From Streptomyces venezuelae ATCC 10712 (GTDB lineage Bacteria > Actinomycetota > Actinomycetes > Streptomycetales > Streptomycetaceae), in the NCBI RefSeq assembly GCF_008639165.1, contig NZ_CP029197.1:5894001-5958000 (forward strand): 64,000 nucleotides of DNA, written 5' to 3'. Each line of letters opens with the position of its first letter. Position 1 is the stretch's first letter. Below the pieces are notes generated by a model. The model searched no databases and was not told the origin of the DNA. It saw nothing but the letters and a program-made list of their open reading frames with translations. Positions 41,531 to 49,970 of the stretch are shown here, in pieces. Position numbers and translations under genes: made by a program.

Positions 41531-43021
41531 ATGCCGCTCGTCCGAACCCCCCTGCCCCGCGCGCGGTGGCTCCGCTCCGCCGTCCTGGTCGCCGCCTCGG
41601 CGGGTCTGGTCGCCGCGGCGCTGCCCGCCCCGGCGCCGCTCGGCATCGGGGACCCGCTCTTCCCCCACCTCGGCAATCCCGGGTACGACGTCCTCGCGTA
41701 CGCCCTGGACCTCACCTATCCGGGGGTGAACACCCGGCCCCTCGCCGCGGTCACCCGGATCGACGCGGTCGCCACCGACGACCTGGAGCGGCTCAACCTC
41801 GACTTCACCCACGGCACGGTCTCGGCCGTCACCGTCGACGGGCTGCCCGCCGACTACGTCACCAGCGGTGAGGACCTGGTCGTCACCCCGGCCGTGCCGA
41901 TCGACGAGGGCGAGTCGATCGAGATCACCGTCACCCACACCAGCGATCCCTCCGGCCCCGGGGACACCGGCGGCTGGGTCCGCACCGGCGACGGACTCGC
42001 CATGGCCAACCAGGCCGACGCCGCCCACCGGGTCTTCCCGTCCAACGACCACCCGGCGGACAAGGCGTACTTCACCTTCCGGGTCACCGCCCCGAGCGAG
42101 CTGACCGTCGTCGCCAACGGCCTGCCCACCGGGCGCGTCAGCGACGGCGCCACCACGACCTGGACCTACCGGACCGGGCACCCGATGGCCACCGAGCTCG
42201 CCCAGGTCTCCATCGGCCGCTCCACGGTCGTGCACCGGGCAGGACCCCACGGGCTGCCCGTACGGGACGTGGTGCGGACCGCCGACCGGGAGCTGATGGA
42301 GCCGTGGCTGCGCCGCACCCCCGGACATCTGGAGTGGATGGAGCGGCAGGTCGGCCCGTACCCCTTCGAGACGTACGGGGTGCTCGTCGCGGACGCCACC
42401 ACGGGCTTCGAGCTGGAGACCCAGACCCTCTCGCTGTTCGAACGCCGGCTCTTCACCGAACCCCGTTACCCGCAGTGGTACGTCGACTCGATCATGGTGC
42501 ACGAGCTGGCCCACCAGTGGTTCGGCGACAGCGTCTCGCCCCGGACCTGGTCCGACCTGTGGCTCAACGAAGGCCACGCCAGCTGGTACGAGGCGCTGTA
42601 CGCCGAGGAGACCGCAGGCAAGTCCCTGGAGCGCCGCATGAAGGCCGCGTACGCCGCCTCCGACGGGTGGCGTGCCGACGGCGGCCCGCCCGCCGCCCCC
42701 GAGCCGCCCTCGCCGGGGCACAAGATCAGCCTCTTCCGGCCGGTCGTCTACGACGGCAGCGCCCTCGTCCTCTACGCGCTCCGCCAGGAGATCGGCACCG
42801 AGGCCTTCCGGCGTCTGGAGCGGCGCTGGGTCGCCGACCACCGCGACGGCACGGCCACCACCGCCGACTTCATCGCGCTGGCCGGCGAGGTCGCCGGACG
42901 GGACCTCACCGGCTTCCTCCGCCCCTGGCTGTACGACAAGAGGACCCCCGCGATGCCCGGGCATCCGGACTGGCGCAGCCGCCCCGCCCAGGCCACCAGG
43001 ACCGCGCCGAAACCCGGGTGA
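41531..43021 (+). CDS. Secreted M1-family zinc aminopeptidase
   Basis: 496 aa. A signal peptide or anchor (about 14-35) is followed by the aminopeptidase N-like N-terminal beta domain and the gluzincin motif HELAHQWFGD (about residue 324) with the third zinc ligand Glu in LNEGHASWYEALYAE. It lacks the C-terminal ERAP-like domain of long M1 enzymes, typical of the shorter secreted actinobacterial type. Predicted to trim peptides outside the cell. Lies between rshA and hflX. Confidence 0.9.
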   Translation: MPLVRTPLPRARWLRSAVLVAASAGLVAAALPAPAPLGIGDPLFPHLGNPGYDVLAYALDLTYPGVNTRPLAAVTRIDAVATDDLERLNLDFTHGTVSAVTVDGLPADYVTSGEDLVVTPAVPIDEGESIEITVTHTSDPSGPGDTGGWVRTGDGLAMANQADAAHRVFPSNDHPADKAYFTFRVTAPSELTVVANGLPTGRVSDGATTTWTYRTGHPMATELAQVSIGRSTVVHRAGPHGLPVRDVVRTADRELMEPWLRRTPGHLEWMERQVGPYPFETYGVLVADATTGFELETQTLSLFERRLFTEPRYPQWYVDSIMVHELAHQWFGDSVSPRTWSDLWLNEGHASWYEALYAEETAGKSLERRMKAAYAASDGWRADGGPPAAPEPPSPGHKISLFRPVVYDGSALVLYALRQEIGTEAFRRLERRWVADHRDGTATTADFIALAGEVAGRDLTGFLRPWLYDKRTPAMPGHPDWRSRPAQATRTAPKPG

Positions 43022-43167
43022 CGGGCCGCGCCGGACCGTGTCACCATCGTCAGGTCGGCGACGCGGCCGGCGGCGCGGGAATCTTCCGGCGCCCTCACGC
43101 GTTGTGACGGCATAAGACTCATCGCTCCCTGTCCCCGGGCAGGCGGAGCAATCGACGTAAGGATCAA

Positions 43168-44661
43168 ATGACCTCCTCTTCTTCCCCTTCCCAGGACGAG
43201 CAGCGCTTCGCGGAGACGAGCCGTACCGAGAGCCTTCGGGCCGATGCCCTGATGGAAGAGGACGTCGCCTGGAGCCACGAGATCGACGGAGAGCGGGACG
43301 GCGACCAGTTCGACCGCTCCGAGCGCGCGGCCCTGCGCCGTGTCGCCGGCCTCTCGACCGAGCTCGAGGACGTCACCGAGGTCGAGTACCGCCAGCTGCG
43401 CCTCGAGCGCGTCGTGCTGGTCGGTGTGTGGACCTCGGGGACCGTCCAGGACGCGGAGAACTCCCTCGCCGAACTGGCGGCCCTCGCCGAGACGGCGGGC
43501 GCCCTCGTACTCGACGGCGTCATCCAGCGCCGTGACAAGCCGGACCCGGCGACCTTCATCGGCTCCGGCAAGGCGCGCGAACTGCGCGACATCGTGGTCG
43601 AGACCGGTGCCGACACCGTCGTCTGCGACGGCGAGCTCAGCCCCGGCCAGCTCATCGCCCTCGAAGACGTCGTCAAGGTCAAGGTGGTCGACCGGACCGC
43701 CCTGATCCTCGACATCTTCGCCCAGCACGCCAAGTCCCGAGAGGGCAAGGCGCAGGTCGCGCTCGCGCAGATGCAGTACATGCTGCCGCGCCTGCGTGGC
43801 TGGGGTCAGTCGCTCTCCCGTCAGATGGGTGGCGGCGGCGGTGGCGGCATGGCCACCCGTGGTCCCGGTGAGACCAAGATCGAGACCGACCGGCGGCGGA
43901 TCCGCGAGAAGATGGCGAAGATGCGCCGGGAGATCGCGGAGATGAAGACCGGCCGTGACATCAAGCGGCAGGAGCGGCGCCGTAACAAGGTGCCGTCGGT
44001 CGCCATCGCCGGATACACCAACGCCGGCAAGTCCTCCCTGCTCAACCGGCTCACCGGCGCGGGCGTGCTCGTGGAGAACGCCCTGTTCGCCACGCTCGAC
44101 CCGACCGTGCGCCGGGCCGAGACGCCCACCGGCCGGGTCTACACCCTGGCCGACACGGTCGGCTTCGTCCGGCACCTGCCGCACCACCTGGTCGAGGCGT
44201 TCCGCTCCACCATGGAGGAGGTCGGCGACTCCGACCTCATCCTGCACGTGGTGGACGGCTCGCACCCGGCTCCGGAGGAGCAGCTGGCCGCCGTGCGCGA
44301 GGTCTTCCGGGACGTCGGCGCGGTGAACGTGCCGGAGATCGTCGTCATCAACAAGGCGGACGCGGCGGACCCGCTGGTCCTCCAGCGCCTGCTGCGGATG
44401 GAGAAGCACTCCATCGTGGTGTCGGCCCGTTCGGGCCAGGGCATCGAGCAGCTGCTCGCGCTCATCGACTCCGAGCTGCCCCGCCCGGAGGTCGAGCTGG
44501 AAGCCCTCGTGCCGTACACGCAGGGCGGCCTGGTCTCCCGGGTGCACGCCGAGGGCGAGGTCGAGTCCGAGGAGCACACCCCGGAGGGCACCCTGCTCAA
44601 GGCCCGGGTGCACGAGGAACTGGCGGCGATGCTCGCGCCGTACGTGCCCGCCGCGCACTGA
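43168..44661 (+). CDS. hflX: Ribosome-associated GTPase HflX
   Basis: 497 aa. N-terminal HflX domain with the glycine-rich MGGGGGGGMATRGPGETKIE loop, then the G domain: G1 GYTNAGKSSLLN, G3 DTVGFVRHLP, G4 NKAD. HflX splits stalled or heat-damaged ribosomes in known bacteria. AAGGA ribosome site. Followed by a strong hairpin. Part of the conserved miaA-dapF-hflX-lexA block. Confidence 0.95.
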   Translation: MTSSSSPSQDEQRFAETSRTESLRADALMEEDVAWSHEIDGERDGDQFDRSERAALRRVAGLSTELEDVTEVEYRQLRLERVVLVGVWTSGTVQDAENSLAELAALAETAGALVLDGVIQRRDKPDPATFIGSGKARELRDIVVETGADTVVCDGELSPGQLIALEDVVKVKVVDRTALILDIFAQHAKSREGKAQVALAQMQYMLPRLRGWGQSLSRQMGGGGGGGMATRGPGETKIETDRRRIREKMAKMRREIAEMKTGRDIKRQERRRNKVPSVAIAGYTNAGKSSLLNRLTGAGVLVENALFATLDPTVRRAETPTGRVYTLADTVGFVRHLPHHLVEAFRSTMEEVGDSDLILHVVDGSHPAPEEQLAAVREVFRDVGAVNVPEIVVINKADAADPLVLQRLLRMEKHSIVVSARSGQGIEQLLALIDSELPRPEVELEALVPYTQGGLVSRVHAEGEVESEEHTPEGTLLKARVHEELAAMLAPYVPAAH

Positions 44662-44686
44662 CGCACCGCGCACGGACCCGCAGTAC

Positions 44687-44736
44687 GCCGAAGGCGCCGG
44701 CCTCCTCCCACGAGGGAGGGGACCGGCGCCTTCGGC
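44687..44736 (+). terminator. Terminator of hflX
   Basis: A long, slightly imperfect stem (GCCGAAGGCGCCGG ... CCGGCGCCTTCGGC with CCTCCC/GGGAGG) 25 bp after the stop. The 3' arm is repeated once more directly downstream as a 19-bp direct repeat. Confidence 0.8.
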
Positions 44737-44760
44737 CGTCACCGGCGCCTTCGGCCGTCA

Positions 44761-44835
44761 GGTGCTGCGGGCCGCGGTGCTGCGGGCCGCAGTCGTGCAG
44801 ATCGCGGTGGTGCGGGTCGCGGTGCTGCGGGTCGC
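44761..44835. repeat. 15-bp tandem repeat
   Basis: Five units of GGTGCTGCGGGCCGC type, just downstream of the minus-strand serine protease gene and the hflX terminator. Confidence 0.85.
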
Positions 44836-44879
44836 GCGGGCCGTACCCGTGGCGCGGGCGCTTCCGCGGTCGCGACGGG

Positions 44880-46061
44880 TCAGCGGGCGAACTTCTTGCT
44901 GACCATCTCGTGGGCCGCCTTGGCGCCCCGGCCCAGCTGGGGTCCGGCGAGCCAGCCGTTGCTGCCGGCCGGGCCGATCGAGGTGTTCGACACGAGCGCC
45001 GTCTTCCCGTTCGGCAGCACCCGGAACCAGCCGCCGCCGGACGAACCCGCGGTCATCGTGCAGCCGATCCGGTACATCACCGGGGTGGCAGGCGCCGTGG
45101 TCATCCGTGTCCCGCGGTCCAGGCACTTGTGCATGATCACACCGTTGTACGGGGGCGCCTGCGGGTATCCCCAGGCGCCGATCGTGCCGGCCTGCGCGGG
45201 CGACGGAGCGGAGAAGTCGACCGGCAGCGCGACGCCGACCGTCTCCTCCAGGGACTTGCCGCCCCGCTGCGGCTGCACGTGCAGCACGGCGTAGTCGTAC
45301 GGCCAGGCCTGGTTGGTGCCGCCGGACTGGATCCACTCACCCGAGGTCACGGCCCAGTCGGCCCAGTACTGGCCGTACGGGTAGATCTCGTGCGGCCGGG
45401 CGTTGCTGAGCGCGGCGGGGGACTTGCCCAGGTCGTTGTAGGCCGGGACGAAGGTGATGTTGCGGTACCAGCCGCCCTTCTTGCCCGCGTGGACGCAGTG
45501 GCCCGCCGTCCAGACCATGTTGGACTTCCCGGGCCGGCGGGGGTCCTTCACGATCGTGCCGGAGCAGACCATGTGACCCTGGGGCGAGTCGAAGAAGATC
45601 TTCCCGACCGGGGCGGCGTTGCGGTGGTACGGGGTCTTCTCGCGCTGGGCCTTGACGGGGCGGGGTATCGGGTCACTGCCGCCGCTGCCGGCCTGGGCGG
45701 TGATCGTCTGGTCCGGGCTCTTCGCGGACTGCATCCGCGCCGGGTCCCAGAGTCCCTCGATGACCGGGTTCACGAAGTCCTCGGCCTCACGGAGCCAGGT
45801 GTTCGTGTCCCAGTTCTTCCACTCGCCGTCCTTCCACTTGTCCAGGTCGACGCCGCGCTTCTTCAGCTTGTCGGCGAGATCCTTGGTGAGGCCGTCGCCG
45901 GTGCCGCCGGTGCCGGCGTCGCCGGCGGGCGCGGAGCTGCTCGCCCCGGCGGACGGCTTGTCGGAGGCGGCCGGTGTCTCGGTCGGTCCGCAGCCCGTGG
46001 CCGTCAGCGCGAGCGCGCCGGCCAGGCCCAGGGCGGCGGGCAGGAGTCGTACGGAACGCAT
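44880..46061 (-). CDS. Lipoprotein trypsin-like serine protease (paralogue A)
   Basis: 393 aa. Signal peptide with lipobox-like LTATGC, a Ser/Gly-rich spacer, a Trp/Lys-rich segment (DKWKDGEWKNWDTNTWL), then a chymotrypsin-fold domain: His in TAGHCVH, Asp in YDYAVLHV, Ser in GSSGGGW. Four further cysteines could form disulfides. Predicted to be anchored outside the membrane. Closely related to the protein encoded 278 bp upstream on the same strand; the two are tandem duplicates. Substrate unknown. Confidence 0.88.
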   Translation of the reverse strand: MRSVRLLPAALGLAGALALTATGCGPTETPAASDKPSAGASSSAPAGDAGTGGTGDGLTKDLADKLKKRGVDLDKWKDGEWKNWDTNTWLREAEDFVNPVIEGLWDPARMQSAKSPDQTITAQAGSGGSDPIPRPVKAQREKTPYHRNAAPVGKIFFDSPQGHMVCSGTIVKDPRRPGKSNMVWTAGHCVHAGKKGGWYRNITFVPAYNDLGKSPAALSNARPHEIYPYGQYWADWAVTSGEWIQSGGTNQAWPYDYAVLHVQPQRGGKSLEETVGVALPVDFSAPSPAQAGTIGAWGYPQAPPYNGVIMHKCLDRGTRMTTAPATPVMYRIGCTMTAGSSGGGWFRVLPNGKTALVSNTSIGPAGSNGWLAGPQLGRGAKAAHEMVSKKFAR

Positions 46062-46238
46062 GTGGTGAATTCCCCCTGAGATGTTTCCCGCGTCCTCCGG
46101 ATCGGATCGGCTCGGTCGACGGCGCGTTCTCGCCTTGACTTTGCCATGGACGCGTCACTTTGCGGTGCACAGTATGCCGGTCGTCCGGCGCCCGGCCGCC
46201 GCCCCTCAGGGCAGCCGCCGCACGTCGCGCGCGGCTGC

Positions 46239-46299
46239 GCGAGACGGCCGCCACGCGAGACGGCCGCCACGCGAGACGGCCGCCACGCGAGGCGGGCAC
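46239..46299. repeat. 16-bp tandem repeat between the two protease genes
   Basis: Three perfect copies of GCGAGACGGCCGCCAC and a partial fourth, within the 278-bp gap. Confidence 0.9.
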
Positions 46300-46339
46300 G
46301 GGGAGGCGGGACCCGGGGCCCCGCCTCCACCCCGCGGGC

Positions 46340-47518
46340 CTACCGGCCGGCGTACTTCTTGCTGACCTCGTCGAAGATGGCCTTGGCCTCGGGACCGAGG
46401 CGCGGACCGGCGAGCCAACCCGCCGATGACGGGCCGATCGAGGTGTTCGACACCAGCGCCGGCTTGCCGTCGCTGCCCTGGGCGACCCAGCCGCCACCGG
46501 ACGAACCACCGGTCATCGTGCAGCCGATGCGGTACATCGTCGGCTGCTCCGCCTTCAGCGACAGCCGGCCCGGCTTGTCCGCGCACTGGAACATCTTCTG
46601 GCCGTCGAACGGCGGCGCCGCCGGGTAACCGGTCGCCTTCATGCTCGCGATCTTCGGCACCGCCGGGGCGTTGAAGTCCACCGGAAGCGCCGAACCGACG
46701 GTCTCCTCCAGCGACTTGCCCGAGCTGCCCTTCTCCGGAGTCACCTGGATGACCGCGAAGTCGTAGGGAGCGCCCGCACCGCCGGTGGACGCGCCCTCGG
46801 CGATCCACTGGTCGGAGGTCTTCACCCAGTCCGCCCACCACACGCCGTACGGGGCGATCTGCTCCCGCTTCGCCTGCTCGAGGGCCGAGGTCGCGAGCGC
46901 CGAGTCGTTGTACGAGGGGACGAAGGCGATGTTGCGGTACCAGCCGCCCTGCTTGCCCTTGTGGACGCAGTGGCCGGCCGTCCACACCATGTTGGACTTG
47001 CCGGGGTGCGCCGGGTCCTTAACGACCGTGGCTGAGCAGACCATCGAACCCTCGGGACCGTCGAAGAAGACCTTCCCGGACTCCGGGGCGTTGTCGTGGT
47101 ACTTCGCGTCCACGGCCCTCGCCCGCACCGGCGTCGGCGTCGGGTCGGTCACGCCCTTGTCGCCCGAGATGTCCTCCTCCTCGACCGGCTTGTCAGGACG
47201 CTCGGCCTCACGCATCCGGTCCGGGTCCCAGAGGTCCTCGATGATCGGGTTGACGAAGTCCTGGGCCTCACGCAGCCACTTGTCGCGGTCCCAGTTCTTC
47301 CACTCGCCGTCGCGCCACTTGTCGACGTCGATCCCGTGTTCCTTCAGGCGGTCCTTCAGGTCCGCCGGAATCTTGATCTTGTCGGCCGGGTTCTGGGCGG
47401 TCGCGGGCGCGCTGGGCTTGTCTCCCGCGTTCTCCTCGCTCGGGCCGCAGGCCGTCGCGGTGAGCGTCAGCGCCGCGACGGCGGAGGCCGCCGTCAGCAA
47501 CGGACGGATCGATCGCAT
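46340..47518 (-). CDS. Lipoprotein trypsin-like serine protease (paralogue B)
   Basis: 392 aa, same architecture as paralogue A: lipobox-like LTATAC, the DKWRDGEWKNWDRDKWL segment, and a chymotrypsin fold with TAGHCVH, YDFAVIQV and GGSSGGGW. All three catalytic residues are present. It is upstream of paralogue A on the minus strand and divergent from the siderophore aminotransferase. The shared tryptophan-rich segment outside the protease domain has no family I can name and may be a pro-region or binding element. Confidence 0.88.
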   Translation of the reverse strand: MRSIRPLLTAASAVAALTLTATACGPSEENAGDKPSAPATAQNPADKIKIPADLKDRLKEHGIDVDKWRDGEWKNWDRDKWLREAQDFVNPIIEDLWDPDRMREAERPDKPVEEEDISGDKGVTDPTPTPVRARAVDAKYHDNAPESGKVFFDGPEGSMVCSATVVKDPAHPGKSNMVWTAGHCVHKGKQGGWYRNIAFVPSYNDSALATSALEQAKREQIAPYGVWWADWVKTSDQWIAEGASTGGAGAPYDFAVIQVTPEKGSSGKSLEETVGSALPVDFNAPAVPKIASMKATGYPAAPPFDGQKMFQCADKPGRLSLKAEQPTMYRIGCTMTGGSSGGGWVAQGSDGKPALVSNTSIGPSSAGWLAGPRLGPEAKAIFDEVSKKYAGR

Positions 47519-47834
47519 CTCGTGATCCCCCTGGGACTACGTCAACTGGTGCATGGACAGCGGCCGCGTCCGCGCGGACGGCGGCCGACGGCCCCCACTA
47601 TGCCGGTGCCGGAGGGGACGGTACGCGGCCGGTCGGCGGTTCCGGACCCCGTTCGGTCGTTGCCGTGCCGTGATCCGGGACACGCCAAGTTCTTGTCTCC
47701 GGCCCGTGATCCGTGGCAGTTCGCGTCGTTGGTACGTACGGGGGACACAACGGTGGCGCTCAAGACGGCCCTTGAGGGGGCACCACGACGCCCCGATGTG
47801 CAACGCAACTGTTACAGCGGGAGGACACCGAGCC
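47519..47834. other. Divergent promoter region, protease B / siderophore genes
   Basis: 316 bp. I looked for an iron-box palindrome of the DmdR/IdeR type (TTAGGTTAGGCTAACCTAA) expected for siderophore genes and saw none. CCGTGATCCG occurs twice about 46 bp apart. No ORF. Confidence 0.5.
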
Positions 47835-49970
47835 GTGGCCGTGACCGAATCAGCTCCGGCCGTCCCACCGGCCGCGCGGACGCAGAGCCGGACGCCCGAC
47901 GGGACCACCGAACGACCGGGCGCCGACACGTACGACCCGGGCGGCGGCGGATACGAGGGCATCCTGCGCCGCCAGTCACTGCGCGAGTCCGCCGCGCGCA
48001 CCTACGCCCGCTCTCTGCCGATCGTCCCCGTGCGCGCGCGAGGCCTGACCATCGAGGGCGCCGACGGCCGCCGCTACCTGGACTGCCTCTCCGGGGCCGG
48101 AACGCTCGCCCTCGGCCACAACCACCCGGTGGTCCTCGAAGCCGTCAAGAAGGTCCTCGACTCCGGCGCACCGCTCCACGTCCTCGACCTCGCCACCCCC
48201 GTGAAGGACGCCTTCACCTCCGAACTGTTCGCCACCCTGCCGGGCGACCTCGCCGACCACGCCCGCATCCAGTTCTGCGGCCCCGCGGGCACGGACGCCG
48301 TCGAGGCGGCCCTCAAACTCGTCCGCACCGCCACCGGCCGCAGCGGGCTCCTCGCCTTCACCGGCGCCTACCACGGCATGACCTCCGGAGCCCTCGACGC
48401 CTCGGGCGGAGCGACCGACGTCCGGGTGACCCGGCTGCCCTACCCGCAGCAGTACCGCTGCCCCTTCGGCGTCGGCGGCGCCCGCGGCGCCCAACTCGCC
48501 GCCGACTGGACCCAGAACCTCCTCGACGACCCCAAGAGCGGCGTCACCACCCCCGCCGGCATGATCGTCGAAGTCGTCCAGGGCGAGGGCGGCGTCATCC
48601 CCGCCCCCGACGCATGGATGCGCCGGATGCGGCGGCTCACCGCCGACCGCTCCATCCCCCTCGTCGTCGACGAGGTCCAGACCGGCGTCGGCCGCACCGG
48701 CGCCTTCTGGGCCGTCGAACACAGCGGCGTCGTGCCCGACGTGATGGTCCTCTCCAAGGCCATCGGCGGCTCCCTCCCCCTCGCCGTCATCGTCTACCGG
48801 TCCGAGCTCGACGCCTGGGAACCAGGCGCCCACGCCGGCACCTTCCGTGGCAACCAGCTCGCCATGGCCGCGGGCACGGCCACCCTCGCGTACGTCCGCG
48901 AGAACAAACTCGCCGAACGAGCCGGCGTCCTCGGCGACCGCATCCTCGGCCGGCTCCGGGGCCTCGCCGACGCCCACCCCTGCGTCGGCGACGTCCGCGG
49001 CCGGGGCCTGATGATCGGCGTCGAACTCGTCGACCCCGACGCGGCCGGCCCCGACGACCTCGTCCCGCCCGCCGCCCCCGCCCTGGCCCTCGCCGTCCAG
49101 CAGGAGTGCCTCGCCCGCGGCCTCATCGTCGAACTCGGCGGCCGGCACTCCGCGGTGGTCCGGCTGCTGCCCCCGCTCACCCTCACCGACGAGCAGGCCA
49201 CCGCCGTCCTGGACCGCTTCGCCGACGCCCTGGCCGCGGCCGAACGGGCCCACACCCCCCAGCTGCCCGCCGCCCCCCGGGCCACGGCCCACCGGTCCGC
49301 CCCGGGCCGTCCCACTGACCCGGACCGCCCCGGCCCCACCCCCAAGGAAGCCCCCGTGAACGCCACACCCCCCTCCCCGCCGCCCCCGACCGGCTCCCCC
49401 CTCACCCCCGGCCCCCTCGCCTCCCCCCTCCTCCCCTCCGAGCCCTTCACCTCCCCCTTCCTGACCGCGACCCCCCGCGACACCCCCACCCCCTCCACAG
49501 CCCCCCACTCCCACCGCACCCCCACCCCGGACCCGAGCCCCCACCACCTCGGCACCACCGGTCCGGCCCCGAGCCCCCGCCAGCCGGGCACCACCGTCGC
49601 GGAGCCGTGCACCCCCCAGCCGGGTACCACCGTCCCGGAGCCCGGCGCTTACGCGGCCCGCGCCACGGGTCCGGAGTCCCGGCGCCTACGCGGCCCGCGC
49701 TACGGGCCCGGAGTCCGGCACCTATCCGGCCCGCAGTACCGGCCCGGAGGCCGGCGGCCATCAGTCCCGCGTCGCCGGGACCGACCAGGGCGGCCATCAC
49801 GCCCCGGCGTCCGGGCCCGCCGACCCCACCGTGCCCCGTCAGCACACCGGCCCGTACGACCCCAGGCCGCACCGCCCGGTCGCGGACGTCGACCCGCTGG
49901 ACGACCCGGACCCGCAGCGCGCCGCCGACGCGGCCGCCACCGAGAACCTGCTCCGCTGCTGGGTCCGTGA
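47835..49970 (+). CDS. Diaminobutyrate-type class III aminotransferase with long Pro-rich C-terminal read-through
   Basis: The first about 470 residues form a PLP aminotransferase like diaminobutyrate-2-oxoglutarate transaminases of hydroxamate siderophore clusters: GAGTLALGHNHPVV, FTGAYHGMT, EVVQGEGG, VDEVQTGVGRTG and PLP Lys308 in VLSKAIGGS. The GTG start follows GGGAGGA. The frame has no stop where the family normally ends (about 49,240) but runs on through Pro-rich sequence to 49,970. That tail is probably not native: it contains a ribosome-site-plus-GTG (49,356) for the next gene and a likely frameshift. The stop of this gene may have been lost by an indel in the C-runs near 49,255-49,275. 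Confidence 0.8.
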   Translation: MAVTESAPAVPPAARTQSRTPDGTTERPGADTYDPGGGGYEGILRRQSLRESAARTYARSLPIVPVRARGLTIEGADGRRYLDCLSGAGTLALGHNHPVVLEAVKKVLDSGAPLHVLDLATPVKDAFTSELFATLPGDLADHARIQFCGPAGTDAVEAALKLVRTATGRSGLLAFTGAYHGMTSGALDASGGATDVRVTRLPYPQQYRCPFGVGGARGAQLAADWTQNLLDDPKSGVTTPAGMIVEVVQGEGGVIPAPDAWMRRMRRLTADRSIPLVVDEVQTGVGRTGAFWAVEHSGVVPDVMVLSKAIGGSLPLAVIVYRSELDAWEPGAHAGTFRGNQLAMAAGTATLAYVRENKLAERAGVLGDRILGRLRGLADAHPCVGDVRGRGLMIGVELVDPDAAGPDDLVPPAAPALALAVQQECLARGLIVELGGRHSAVVRLLPPLTLTDEQATAVLDRFADALAAAERAHTPQLPAAPRATAHRSAPGRPTDPDRPGPTPKEAPVNATPPSPPPPTGSPLTPGPLASPLLPSEPFTSPFLTATPRDTPTPSTAPHSHRTPTPDPSPHHLGTTGPAPSPRQPGTTVAEPCTPQPGTTVPEPGAYAARATGPESRRLRGPRYGPGVRHLSGPQYRPGGRRPSVPRRRDRPGRPSRPGVRARRPHRAPSAHRPVRPQAAPPGRGRRPAGRPGPAARRRRGRHREPAPLLGP
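49356..49830 (+). pseudogene. Frameshifted 5' part of the first IucA/IucC synthetase gene
   Basis: GTG at 49,356 is preceded by AAGGAAG and opens a Pro-rich frame. Near 49,645-49,752 lies a 36-bp repeat (encoding GAYAARATGPES, the same again, then GTYPARSTGPEA). Copy 1 to copy 2 is 37 bp apart because of one extra C near 49,678-49,681. Removing that C joins this frame exactly to the downstream synthetase. It is either a true frameshift, a phase-variable slip, or a sequencing error. Confidence 0.6.

Noticed and set aside
47519..47834. Iron-box operator before the siderophore genes
   Set aside because: No 19-bp AT-rich palindrome of the DmdR/IdeR type was seen; a very diverged one cannot be excluded.
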